From Christiangramia bathymodioli (GTDB lineage: Bacteria; Bacteroidota; Bacteroidia; Flavobacteriales; Flavobacteriaceae): a stretch of DNA of 64,000 nucleotides. The translations under genes were made by a program, and so were the position numbers. Each line of letters begins with the position of its first letter. Within the stretch, counting starts at the first letter, position 1. This document shows positions 16,387 through 25,423 of this stretch, piece after piece. The notes beneath the pieces were generated by a model. The model was given only the letters and a program-made list of their open reading frames with translations. It was not told the DNA's origin and made no database searches. The DNA is taken from assembly GCA_009735695.1 (NCBI GenBank), contig SRSL01000008.1, positions 1 through 64,000 on the forward strand. The letters are read 5' to 3'.

Positions 16387-16950
16387 ATGAGTTCCAGGAA
16401 GACATTGAATACTAAAGATTCTTTTTCGATTTTAGAAAGCCTTGAAGATCGTTTTAAGAATTCCAGGGAAAGGTTTCCCAAGCTTGGCTGGATAGATCTG
16501 AAATCAAAGCTCGAGAATCATCCGGAAAAATTGTGGTCGCTTTACGAAATGGAAAAGTCAGGTGGCGAACCGGCTTTGCTCGAATACAACAAATCCTCTG
16601 ATGAATATATTTTTTGTGACTTTTCCAGGGAGAGTCCTACAGGCAGGCGCAGCCTTTGTTATGATAAAGAAGCCTGGGAATCCAGAAAAAAATTCAAGCC
16701 AAAAGATAATGCCATGGATTTTGCTCATAATATGGGTATAGAATTAATGACTGAAGACCAGTACAAAAAATTACAGTCTCTCGGAGAATTCGATACCAAA
16801 ACCTCCAGTTGGTTACGTACACCTGAAGAGGTAAGGAAACTTGGTGGAGCCATATTTGGGGATTTCCGATATGGTCGTGTCTTTATCTATCATAATGGTG
16901 CTGAATCTTACTACGCCGCCCGAGGATTTAGGGGAATATTGAAGGTTTAA
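16387..16950 (+). CDS. DUF4256 family protein
   Basis: 187 residues from ATG 16387 (a TTG lies 9 bases earlier). It matches the DUF4256 pattern over its full length: SILESLEDRFKNS, the conserved MEKSGGEPALLEY, then SPTGRRSLCYDKEA and the ending GGAIFGDFRYGRVFIYHNGAESYYAARGF. The family is cytosolic and uncharacterised. It is a single gene with no informative neighbours. Confidence 0.85.
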   Translation: MSSRKTLNTKDSFSILESLEDRFKNSRERFPKLGWIDLKSKLENHPEKLWSLYEMEKSGGEPALLEYNKSSDEYIFCDFSRESPTGRRSLCYDKEAWESRKKFKPKDNAMDFAHNMGIELMTEDQYKKLQSLGEFDTKTSSWLRTPEEVRKLGGAIFGDFRYGRVFIYHNGAESYYAARGFRGILKV

Positions 16951-17103
16951 TCGTATTGCTCCTATATCAATCAGTAGTAATAAGACAATCCTTTTCCTCT
17001 TATCTGAAGATTCTTCCAAAATGCTTATCTAAGCCTGAACTATTCTTTATCTTCACCGTCGAGACCGTTAGCCAAATCTTTAGAATAAAATCAGCAAATC
17101 AAA

Positions 17104-18348
17104 TTGGAAACTGAGACCATAAAACCTATCGCAAAAGATAAAAGAATTCACCTACTGGATGTATACCGGGGATTTGCTATACTTGGGATCTTTGTTGTTA
17201 ATATTGTGATTATGAATTCAACCTTTCTCAACCAGGATGAATTCGCACAGCAATGGACCTCAGATATCGATCAGCTAGCGGAAAGGATCTTACAATTATT
17301 CTTTTACACCAAGTTCTTTCCCATATTCTCCCTTCTATTCGGTTTGGGAATTTCTATTCAAGCCTTAAGATTGAAAAAGAAAGGAATTAAATTTTTCTCC
17401 TTCATTGCCCGAAGGATGTTAATCCTGTTCATTATAGGTATTTGTCATATAATTTTTCTTTGGTCGGGCGATGTACTGAACCTTTATGCATTATTAGGCC
17501 TTCTGGTTGTATTTCTGATAGGGAGGTCAAACAAACTTCTCATTTTTCTTTCAGCCTTTTTTCTTTTATTCCCATTTTACGACCATGTTTTTGGTTTCTT
17601 ATTTGAAAGCGTGGGTTTCGATCCGGGAAGTTATCTTGGAGCCTACGACGATGCTGAAGTTAACCGGATAATTAGCCGTGGCTCTTATCTTGAAGGAATT
17701 AAATTAAAGATACTCGAATATATGAGCAACATCCCAATGCTTTTTGGCTTTCTGGCACCAATGGCCCTCTCGATGTTCATTCTAGGCATTTACCTTGGTA
17801 AAAATCAAATTTATAAATCGCTAAATACCTTTATTCAGAAAATAGGGGTGCCGCTAATTTTCACAACGGTCCTAACCAATCTGTACCGGATCGTATTTCT
17901 CTTTTATTTACCCGAATTCGAAATTTACAGTAACCCAGCCTTTCGTCCTTATTTCATTAAATTAATGATCGTATCTGATGTGATGATGGGACTGTTTTAT
18001 TTGTGGATTATTGGCTGGCTCTGGTATCAAACAAAATGGAGATTAATTTTTAAACCACTCCAGTATGTGGGTGGAATGGCTCTGACCAATTACCTGATGC
18101 AAAGCCTTATTGGATTATTCCTGTTTTCATCAATTGGATTTTCTCTTTACGAAACTTTAAGTCCCTCGCAAACTTTCTTCACTGCGCTTGCTGTTTTCTG
18201 TCTTCAGGTGATATACAGTAGGATATGGTTACAATATTTTAAATTTGGTACCGTAGAATGGCTCTGGAGATGTCTCACCTACAGGAAAGTTTTACCAATT
18301 CTGAAAGAAAGAGAAGCGCCAGCTCCTAAAGTGGGCTATGGTAATTAG
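17104..18348 (+). CDS. DUF418 (YeiB-like) membrane protein
   Basis: 414 residues starting at TTG 17104. The start RIHLLDVYRGFAILGIFVVNIV is the typical N-terminus of YeiB/DUF418 proteins, which share a fold with acyltransferase-3-like membrane proteins. About eight to ten hydrophobic segments follow and the C-terminal DUF418 part includes QYVGGMALTNYLMQSLIG and FGTVEWLWRCLTY. The family is uncharacterised; envelope modification is only a guess. GTTAGCC at 17067-17073 upstream recalls the array boxes but no full block is present. Confidence 0.85.
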   Translation: METETIKPIAKDKRIHLLDVYRGFAILGIFVVNIVIMNSTFLNQDEFAQQWTSDIDQLAERILQLFFYTKFFPIFSLLFGLGISIQALRLKKKGIKFFSFIARRMLILFIIGICHIIFLWSGDVLNLYALLGLLVVFLIGRSNKLLIFLSAFFLLFPFYDHVFGFLFESVGFDPGSYLGAYDDAEVNRIISRGSYLEGIKLKILEYMSNIPMLFGFLAPMALSMFILGIYLGKNQIYKSLNTFIQKIGVPLIFTTVLTNLYRIVFLFYLPEFEIYSNPAFRPYFIKLMIVSDVMMGLFYLWIIGWLWYQTKWRLIFKPLQYVGGMALTNYLMQSLIGLFLFSSIGFSLYETLSPSQTFFTALAVFCLQVIYSRIWLQYFKFGTVEWLWRCLTYRKVLPILKEREAPAPKVGYGN

Positions 18349-18365
18349 CAAATTTTCAGAAAAAA

Positions 18366-19694
18366 TTATTCAGTAAACTTCATCATTTCACCAGTGACAT
18401 AAGCAAGGGCCTGATCCCATGCCGCAAGAAGTTTGGGTGTCGCGTGCCCCCCCAGTTGTTCCTCAATAGTTTCCATCATAGAACTCACTACAACCGGATA
18501 GTGCTCTTTTCGAACACCATACCTGTAATGACTTTTTCCAAGGAATTCCAGGCCTGTCTTTAAATTTTCAGGCCGGCTAAGGGAATAAACAATACTTCCC
18601 AGCATATGAGTTAACAACCTTCCCTGCTCTCTCATGTTCCTCTTGAAAAGATCCCTGGTTTCCGGTGCTTTTTCGAAAACCCTGTCATAAAACTTCCTAG
18701 CGAATTCATCCTTATCGGTAAACAGAAAATCCATAGAGCTCTGCAGTTCCAACTGAATATCCAGTTCTTTAAAACCAATGAGTTCGTATAAGCTACTTTC
18801 GTGCTCATGACCTGCAAACTTGGTATTGAATTCCTTTCCCAGTTCAAAAGTATCTTCAGGAACACTTTTTAAGACCGATTTGGAAATCAGTATTCGGGTT
18901 CCCACATCTTTATTAAAAGACTGGATTCTACTAGCCGTATTAATGGGATCTCCAACAACCGCAAGTTGTTTATGTTTAGGATGCCCAAGGTGACCAATAA
19001 AGGCCTTCCCAAAATTGATCCCTATTCCGGTTTTTATATTCAGATCGAAATCTATCAGCTCCATTTGATTCAAATGTTCAATTGCATAATTCATTCCCAG
19101 AGCGGCTCTCGCTGCATCTCTGCAGTTCTTTTCTCTGGTTCCTCCGCCAACGCCAAATAAACCGATTATTTCATCGCCTATATACTGGTAAATTACGCCA
19201 TTATTAAAAAGGATAGGATCTCCAATGGTGGTGTAGAACCTATTGAGAATATGTGCCATATCGAAAGTTGAATTCTCAAAAGCCATTTTGGTGAAATTTC
19301 GGATATCACAAAAGAGGATGGCAATGGCACGTTCTTCGGCAACTCCCTCTGGCACCGTTTCCAATTGCAGTTTATTCACTTCAGCACTGGTCCATACGAG
19401 GCGTTGAATGGCGATATCACCCTTTACGTAACATTGACAGGCCAGCCGAACCGAAGGATCCCACCTTCTAATTTCAGCCATTTCACGTTCTCTCATGGTT
19501 GGAGGTGAAATGTTCTTGCTGCCATGAATCACACGAATCCTGCAGGTGGAGCAACGACCGTTCCCACCACATTCATGTAAATGAGGAATTTGGTTACTAA
19601 TGGAGCATTCAAGAATAGTTGAATCTGGATCATCATAAATCACCTCCTGATTGATCCCTGTGTAAAGTATAACGGGCTGCTTTATCTCTGGCAT
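18366..19694 (-). CDS. Ferredoxin - class III nucleotide cyclase - globin fusion
   Basis: 442 residues, three domains. Residues 1-100 form a 2Fe-2S ferredoxin with Cys 42, 48, 51 and 86 (or 88). Residues about 120-310 form a class III adenylate/guanylate cyclase: metal Asp 130 (ILFCDIRNF) and Asp 174 (YIGDE), plus transition-state Asn 252 and Arg 256 (INTASR). The usual Lys and Asp that choose the purine base appear replaced by Gln 170 and Ala 245, so ATP or GTP cannot be predicted and low or altered activity is possible. Residues about 318-442 form a flavohaemoglobin-like globin with TyrB10 (336), GlnE7 (357) and the proximal His (389). Cytosolic. The domain order suggests cyclic-nucleotide output under redox and O2/NO input. 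A single gene with a weak promoter region. Confidence 0.88.
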   Translation of the reverse strand: MPEIKQPVILYTGINQEVIYDDPDSTILECSISNQIPHLHECGGNGRCSTCRIRVIHGSKNISPPTMREREMAEIRRWDPSVRLACQCYVKGDIAIQRLVWTSAEVNKLQLETVPEGVAEERAIAILFCDIRNFTKMAFENSTFDMAHILNRFYTTIGDPILFNNGVIYQYIGDEIIGLFGVGGGTREKNCRDAARAALGMNYAIEHLNQMELIDFDLNIKTGIGINFGKAFIGHLGHPKHKQLAVVGDPINTASRIQSFNKDVGTRILISKSVLKSVPEDTFELGKEFNTKFAGHEHESSLYELIGFKELDIQLELQSSMDFLFTDKDEFARKFYDRVFEKAPETRDLFKRNMREQGRLLTHMLGSIVYSLSRPENLKTGLEFLGKSHYRYGVRKEHYPVVVSSMMETIEEQLGGHATPKLLAAWDQALAYVTGEMMKFTE

Positions 19695-19837
19695 TTTATT
19701 GATTCTTTCAGTTAAAATAATATCCTATTTGCATTCGCTCCTGAGCGGTAAATAGCTTAACAGGAAAGTCTGAAAGAAAAGGGGAAGTAAATAATATAAT
19801 CTAATTGTAAATCTAAAATTCCGGGATGTCCTGGCAA

Positions 19838-20416
19838 TTATGCCATTTCTATATTCACCTTTACCGGATTTCTTAACATATCCAGCACTGGAGAAGTTTT
19901 TTGAACATAATCACATAGATCAATAAGATTTTCGCGAGGGGCGTCCGCCTTAATTTTATAAATAACCTCGATATTTTCATAGCCAGGTCGTTTTTCGTTC
20001 GAAAGACCGAGAAAAGCATGTAGATCAATTCGTCCCTTCATATCAAAAGATAGGCTTTCAACATTTATTTCCCTTGCCGCTGCGTTATAAATAAAACCTA
20101 TAGCAAGGCAGGATGCCAGCGCATGAAGAAGCGCCTCTACAGCATTAGCTCCTCGATTTTCCCCCAGAAGAACAGGAGGTTCGTCTCCCTCAATCATAAT
20201 AGGGGTCGCCCGGGAAGTATTTTCCTCTTTCGCCCCATAGAAATTCTGGATAGTGGTACGTACATGTCCACCTCCTAACCAGTCGGTTTTAGCCCTGAAC
20301 TCAAAATTGGCGATTTCAGGATCCTTTTTTACAGCATCAATGGTCCCCATTAATTGGTTTACATCAATACCATTTCTTTGGTTTATTACATTCTGCATTG
20401 GTAATGGTTGTAACAA
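19838..20416 (-). CDS. OsmC family protein
   Basis: 192 residues (an in-frame ATG six codons downstream is an alternative start). The OsmC core includes NAVEALLHALASCLAIGF with the peroxidatic Cys. The C-terminal motif TSPVLDMLRNPV stands where Ohr proteins carry the second Cys; it is absent here, as in many OsmC-like proteins. The family reduces organic peroxides or binds acyl compounds in the cytosol. It lies upstream of the cyclase gene on the same strand, 143 bases away. Confidence 0.85.
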   Translation of the reverse strand: MLQPLPMQNVINQRNGIDVNQLMGTIDAVKKDPEIANFEFRAKTDWLGGGHVRTTIQNFYGAKEENTSRATPIMIEGDEPPVLLGENRGANAVEALLHALASCLAIGFIYNAAAREINVESLSFDMKGRIDLHAFLGLSNEKRPGYENIEVIYKIKADAPRENLIDLCDYVQKTSPVLDMLRNPVKVNIEMA

Positions 20417-20645
20417 ATTTTAGGTTATCAGCATTATGACATCCCGGTTCAATGCATTGATAATCAACACTCTAATTTAACCATAAAATCAATATATTTA
20501 AGCCGTTTTCGGTTAAAATATAGTGACCATACCACAGCAATGGCCACAAGTTCAAATAATTAATGAATTGACTTTTTCTAGAACCACAAAATTAAATTTC
20601 AGGGGACACCGTAATATTCTTTATTTCCCACTGATGCTTACATTT

Positions 20646-20677
20646 TTGAATATCTAATATTTTTTTAAGTATATTTA
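20646..20677 (+). promoter_or_regulatory. Candidate promoter of the secreted hydrolase gene
   Basis: TTG (20646-20648), 21 bases, TATATTTA (20670-20677), one base off TAnnTTTG. The ATG is at 20702. Confidence 0.45.
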
Positions 20678-20701
20678 ACTAACAACCAATAACTTACATT
20701 T

Positions 20702-21613
20702 ATGAAAATGCATCAGAATGGGACTCTCCTATTGTTGCTGTTTTTTTTATTCGGATATTTTATAAGCACTGCACAGCTCCAGGAAGGAATTCAAATAATT
20801 CAGTTTAATGGTAAAAATGTCCAGGTTAATTCCAAAGGATTAAACAATCGCTCAGAGGGAGAACCGATTGTAATACTGGAAAGCGGCCTGGGTTCGCCCA
20901 TTCAAAGTTGGAATGCATTAATTCAGCAATTACCAGACACGCTTCCGGTATTTACCTATGAACGTGCCGGAATAGGTCAATCTGACCAGACCGAAGAAGC
21001 TCCTAATCCTGAATTTACAGCAGAAAGGCTTCATGATATCCTTGGGCAACTTGAAATTATGCCACCTTATATTATGGTAGGCCATTCCTGGGGAGGACCA
21101 CTTATCAATTCCTTTGCCGTGCAATTTCCAGATGAGGTAGCGGGTATGGTTTTTATAGATGAATCAGACATTGTAAATATGGGAGCTAATTTCCTGGAGG
21201 CCATAAAACGTGCCAGTGATGGAAAGGTGACCACCAATGTGATTTCAGAAAAAATGAATACTTATTTTCAAATGGCTCCACCAGGCATTGCCCGGGAATG
21301 GTCGGAAATTTATAACCTTGTGAATAGTGAAGATCTGGAAATAAAACGGTTCACTCCAACCAAAACTGTCCCTACAGCTATCCTCCTATCGGGAAAATAT
21401 GAGCCTGCACCTGTTGACCTGGGAATTACAGGTTTTGATTTTAAAGATTTCCAGGAAATGCTCAAATTAAGAGCTGAAAAATTTACCAAAAAGATCAGTG
21501 ATAATCCTAATGCTATATTCCTCCAGTACAATAATCTGGGCCATTATATGCATGTGGAAAACCCTGAAATGGTTGCTGGAGTTATTGCTGAAATCTATCC
21601 GATGGCGAAATAA
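20702..21613 (+). CDS. Secreted alpha/beta hydrolase
   Basis: 303 residues with a signal peptide (to about ISTAQ). The alpha/beta-hydrolase core is clear: oxyanion region ILESGLGSPIQSW, nucleophile elbow VGHSWGG, and the C-terminal His in LGHYMHVENPEMV. The acid residue is likely in the strand TAILLSGKYEPAPVD. It hydrolyses esters or related bonds outside the cytoplasm. It converges on the TonB receptor gene, ending 30 bases from it. Confidence 0.85.
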   Translation: MKMHQNGTLLLLLFFLFGYFISTAQLQEGIQIIQFNGKNVQVNSKGLNNRSEGEPIVILESGLGSPIQSWNALIQQLPDTLPVFTYERAGIGQSDQTEEAPNPEFTAERLHDILGQLEIMPPYIMVGHSWGGPLINSFAVQFPDEVAGMVFIDESDIVNMGANFLEAIKRASDGKVTTNVISEKMNTYFQMAPPGIAREWSEIYNLVNSEDLEIKRFTPTKTVPTAILLSGKYEPAPVDLGITGFDFKDFQEMLKLRAEKFTKKISDNPNAIFLQYNNLGHYMHVENPEMVAGVIAEIYPMAK

Positions 21614-21643
21614 TTAGAATGTTTTTCTAAATCATACAGAACT

Positions 21644-24007
21644 TTAAAAGTCAAGCACTACTCCAATAACTGGGATTGGAGAGCTGCTATCGGTTTCGAT
21701 TCTTACCAGCTCCCTGGGTTGAATGATGCTTCCATCTTCATTCCTGTTCAAACCATATTCTGGTGGCTGGGGAATATCCTGGAACAATACGTTCTGCACC
21801 TCGAAAAATACGTTTAAGGCGATATTCCTGAAATTCCATTTTTTGTCGATACGAACGTCCAATTGTGAAAATACATCCAGCTTCTTCTCTCCCAGCCTTT
21901 CATAATCCAAAATTAGGTCCGGATAATTTTCAGTAGAGGCTTCTACGTCAAGAGGGACATAAGGCGTTTTACCGGCAAAACGCCAGCGGGAACTGAGCTC
22001 CCAGTTGTTCTTCAGCTTATAACCACCTGTGAAAGAGATCAGGTGGCGGCTGTCCCAGACCGATGGAAGATATTCATCAGGATCGAGGCCAGAAAACTCG
22101 CTGAAGAAATAGGTATATGAGAAGATCCCATAAAAGTTGTTGGTTAGCTTTTGCTGGAATAACAATTCCGCGCCATAAGAACGTCCCTTGCCAATGGTTG
22201 CTACCGGTTCATTACCCAGGACTTCAAACCCTCCTCTCTTGTTGGCCAGGGAAACCTCGTCCCGCAATGAAACCGGGTAATTGTCATAATCCTTATAAAA
22301 ACCTTCTGCTGAAATACTGGCAGATTTGCTCAGCTCTTTGGAAACTCCCAGAACGTAATGATCAGAACGGGTATACTCACTATCCTGGTTAACCAGAACA
22401 CCATCACGGTCTCTGAAGCCCAATATGGTGTAAGGTGGAAGTTTATAATATCTGCCTATGGTCGCATTCAGTTTCCAGGTATCGATGAACTCATAGGATG
22501 CAGCAAATCTTGGAGAGAAGGTTTCCGTAAGGGAAGCATCGGTAAAAGTATCGGCATCCATTCTAAAACCTCCTGAAAGGTCCAGCTTTCCATTAAAAAA
22601 GGACCTGGTGATGTTCGCGAACAACCCATATTTAAAGAAATCCAGTTCCGAGTTATACGTAAGACCATTTATGCGATCGAAGGTGTTGTTCTCATAATTC
22701 GATACCTGCGAATTGAAACCGGTCTTCAAATTCCAGCCATTGAAAAGTTTATTATACTCGAACCTTAGCTTGGTCTCCATTTCAACAGCATCATTGATAA
22801 AGAACGCATCTTCCTGGTTCTCATTATCGGTATAGCGGGTAAAGGTATTCTGCAGCCTGTTATTGCTCAGAGCGGTCCTGTAATAGCCTGAACCATCTTT
22901 GAACCGATGTTTCCAGGAAAGTCCGGTGGTATTGGTTCGCTGCTCGATAAATGGCGTTTGCTCAAGCGTGGCCTGCTGGTCTTCATCAAACTCATCGGGC
23001 GCTTCAAGCGTAAAATCATCGATACTTCCCAAACCTATCAGGTTGATTTCATCAAATTCCCCGATCCTGTGTGTAACTTTATACTGGTAATCCCAGTAAT
23101 TTGGCCTGATAGGCAAGCCTATCACCTCAAAAAGAAATTGGAGGTAACTTCTCCTGGCAGAAATGATATAACTGGTATTACTTTCTTCCTTATCGCCTTT
23201 GAACAACGGGCCCTCAAGTGTCAAGGCCGTCTCGCTGGCGCTGATTCGTAAGTTGCCCGTGAACGCATTTCGGTTACCAAGGCGCTGGTCGAACTGCAGC
23301 ACGCCGGAAAGTGGATTGTCATACTGTGCACCAAAAGAACTTGTAGAAAGGCTAACGTCTTCAATGAACGAAACATTCAGCAATCCAACCGGGCCTCCGG
23401 CACTACCCTGGGTGCTAAAATGGTTGATATTCGGAATCTCAACTCCATCGAGATAGTAAACAGTTTCATTGGGAGCGCCTCCCCTTATGATCAGGTCGTT
23501 TCGAAAACCTCCAACCGATGGCGACACTCCAGGCAAAGATTGCGCTACTCGAACCACATCATTATTTCCTCCCGGATAGGTCGCGATCTCTACCGCCGAA
23601 AGCTTCTGGTAGGAAAGCGGGGTTTCCTTAGGGCGGCTTACCTGGCTGTTGGTAAGAATCACAGTATCAAGACTATTAGGGGTTTCCTTCAGCCGAAATG
23701 TTAGCGGCTGATTCCCAACAGATTTAATTATGACGTTGAATTCGGTTTTTGATTCGTAGCCAAGAAAACTTGCCGTCACATTATAAGAGCCCGGTTCAAT
23801 ATTTTTTATGATAAACAAACCATCCTCGTTGACGCTAGCACCTTTTTGGGTATCGTCAAGAATAACCGTTGCACCAAAAAGGGGAAATCCAGAATCGTCA
23901 TAAACGTAACCTCTAAGCTCACCAGTAGGATCCTGAGCCAGGATCATACCGGTATTCAGGATAACGAAAACCATGAATAGGTACTTCTTCATAGACCTGT
24001 GATTCAA
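21644..24007 (-). CDS. TonB-dependent receptor with N-terminal regulatory-like domain
   Basis: 787 residues; ATG codons at 24007 or 23992 (MKKYLF) are possible and the second gives a better signal peptide. Order: signal, CarboxypepD-reg-like domain (about 27-110: LRGYVYDDSGFPLFGATVIL ... GSYNVTASFLGYES), plug (VVRVAQSLPGVSPSVGG, LIIRGGAPNETVYYLDGVEI), then a 22-stranded barrel ending in Phe (VIGVVLDF). It imports a ligand across the outer membrane with TonB energy. No SusD partner or TonB gene is adjacent, so polysaccharide use is not implied; a siderophore or small ligand is possible. Confidence 0.92.
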   Translation of the reverse strand: MNHRSMKKYLFMVFVILNTGMILAQDPTGELRGYVYDDSGFPLFGATVILDDTQKGASVNEDGLFIIKNIEPGSYNVTASFLGYESKTEFNVIIKSVGNQPLTFRLKETPNSLDTVILTNSQVSRPKETPLSYQKLSAVEIATYPGGNNDVVRVAQSLPGVSPSVGGFRNDLIIRGGAPNETVYYLDGVEIPNINHFSTQGSAGGPVGLLNVSFIEDVSLSTSSFGAQYDNPLSGVLQFDQRLGNRNAFTGNLRISASETALTLEGPLFKGDKEESNTSYIISARRSYLQFLFEVIGLPIRPNYWDYQYKVTHRIGEFDEINLIGLGSIDDFTLEAPDEFDEDQQATLEQTPFIEQRTNTTGLSWKHRFKDGSGYYRTALSNNRLQNTFTRYTDNENQEDAFFINDAVEMETKLRFEYNKLFNGWNLKTGFNSQVSNYENNTFDRINGLTYNSELDFFKYGLFANITRSFFNGKLDLSGGFRMDADTFTDASLTETFSPRFAASYEFIDTWKLNATIGRYYKLPPYTILGFRDRDGVLVNQDSEYTRSDHYVLGVSKELSKSASISAEGFYKDYDNYPVSLRDEVSLANKRGGFEVLGNEPVATIGKGRSYGAELLFQQKLTNNFYGIFSYTYFFSEFSGLDPDEYLPSVWDSRHLISFTGGYKLKNNWELSSRWRFAGKTPYVPLDVEASTENYPDLILDYERLGEKKLDVFSQLDVRIDKKWNFRNIALNVFFEVQNVLFQDIPQPPEYGLNRNEDGSIIQPRELVRIETDSSSPIPVIGVVLDF

Positions 24008-24076
24008 AAAGAATTAAAACTAATTTGCAATATACCTTCAGCGGGATTTAAATCGTCAGCACATTCCATTAGACCG

Positions 24077-24103
24077 CAAATTTATCAGAATGCCGAATTC
24101 CAA
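24077..24103 (-). promoter_or_regulatory. Candidate promoter of the TonB receptor gene
   Basis: On the minus strand TTG (24103-24101), 16 bases, TAAATTTG (24084-24077), an exact TAnnTTTG match with slightly short spacing. Confidence 0.45.
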
Positions 24104-24234
24104 TTAAATGTATGAGTTTAATTTAACTTCTGTTGAATCTTAAGGAGTTCTAAAAGTTTAAGGACATCCGAATTAAAAACGCTAACTTCAGAATAAAGGT
24201 TAACCAATAGAAATCTAACTGAAAAGAATAGCCT

Positions 24235-25215
24235 ATGAAAGCACTACAAATAACGGGTTACGGAGAATTTGCAAAGAATTTAGAGTTCAAAGAGGTGGAT
24301 AAACCGGAAATTTCGGACAATGAGATTCTCATCAAAGTTAAAGCGGTTTCATTGAACCCAATAGATTATAAGATCGTAAAGGGGAATTTAAAAGAACTAC
24401 TAAACCTGGATCTCCCAACTGGTATAGGTTATGATGTTAGCGGTGAAGTGGTTGAAGCTGGTTCAGATGTAAAGGATTTCAAACAGGGTGATGCCATCTT
24501 TGGAAGGGTTCCGCAGGAGTATATGGGCACCCTGGCCGAATTTGTAAAGGTAGACCATAAGGTGATGGCTAAAAAACCTGATAATGTAAAGTTTGAAAAA
24601 GCTGCTTCTCTTCCATTAGTAGGCATTACGGCGATTCAGGCTCTGAGTAAAGTAGGATTAAAAGAAGGCGATCGTATCCTCATTCATGCCGGTTCTGGAG
24701 GTGTTGGAAGTTTTGCCGTTCAATACGCAAAGGAAAAAGGTGCGATCGTTTACACTACTACTAGCAGCAGTAACCTGGACTGGGTGAAGGCTCTTGGAGC
24801 AGACCGTGTGATCGACTATAAGAACGAGGATTACAAGAATGTGGCTTCCGACCTGGATATCGTTTTCGACACCCTGGGTGAAGATTATACTTTTGAAGCT
24901 TTCCAGATCATTAAAGACGGAGGTCGCGTAGCAAGTATCGCGGGACCACCAGATGTGGAAACTGCAAAGCAAATGGGAATGGATGATTATGAACTTCCCG
25001 AAAAACTGAAGGAACTTATCGATAAAAAGTCGGCGGCCTATAAATTCACCTGGATGCAGCCGAATGCAGCCCAGTTGAATGAGATCAGGAAAATGGTTGA
25101 GGACCGAAGTATCAGGCCGGTGGTGGATCTGATCTATCCATTTGAAGATGCGGTCAAGGCATTTGAGTACCTGGCTAAGGGACATGCCCAGGGTAAGGTG
25201 ATCGTAAGTTTATAA
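24235..25215 (+). CDS. Zinc-independent medium-chain reductase (quinone oxidoreductase-like)
   Basis: 326 residues. N-terminal GroES-like half: MKALQITGYGEF, KAVSLNPIDYKIVKG, PTGIGYDVSGEVVEAG. The C-terminal Rossmann half has LIHAGSGGVGSFAVQYAKEKG, the NADPH-binding motif. Zinc-ligand Cys residues are absent. It reduces quinones or enones with NADPH in the cytosol. A TAACTTCAG motif at 24183-24191 may be its promoter -7 element. Single gene. Confidence 0.88.
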   Translation: MKALQITGYGEFAKNLEFKEVDKPEISDNEILIKVKAVSLNPIDYKIVKGNLKELLNLDLPTGIGYDVSGEVVEAGSDVKDFKQGDAIFGRVPQEYMGTLAEFVKVDHKVMAKKPDNVKFEKAASLPLVGITAIQALSKVGLKEGDRILIHAGSGGVGSFAVQYAKEKGAIVYTTTSSSNLDWVKALGADRVIDYKNEDYKNVASDLDIVFDTLGEDYTFEAFQIIKDGGRVASIAGPPDVETAKQMGMDDYELPEKLKELIDKKSAAYKFTWMQPNAAQLNEIRKMVEDRSIRPVVDLIYPFEDAVKAFEYLAKGHAQGKVIVSL

Positions 25216-25423
25216 TTTAGAATTAATCGCAGAAATCTTTTCATAAATACCCGATTAAAAAGTTTTGTCCTAGATAATCAGTTATGAATTGATGTGCATA
25301 GGGGTTTATTTTGCTGAAGATCAATTGATCTTTTTTAATTTTAAATTCAAAAATTAATTGACCTTTTAAAGCCATAGCAACAATCAAATGTAAGCATCGT
25401 CTTTAAGATTATAACTTCAACCT

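Noticed and set aside
17060-17075. GTTAGCC before the DUF418 gene as a seventh array box
   Set aside because: No TATTTTAGA core, no paired arms and no complementary box after the gene; similarity is limited to a few bases.
22117-23704. Several rightward ORFs inside the TonB receptor gene
   Set aside because: They are shadow frames of a complete 787-residue receptor on the other strand and show no domain.
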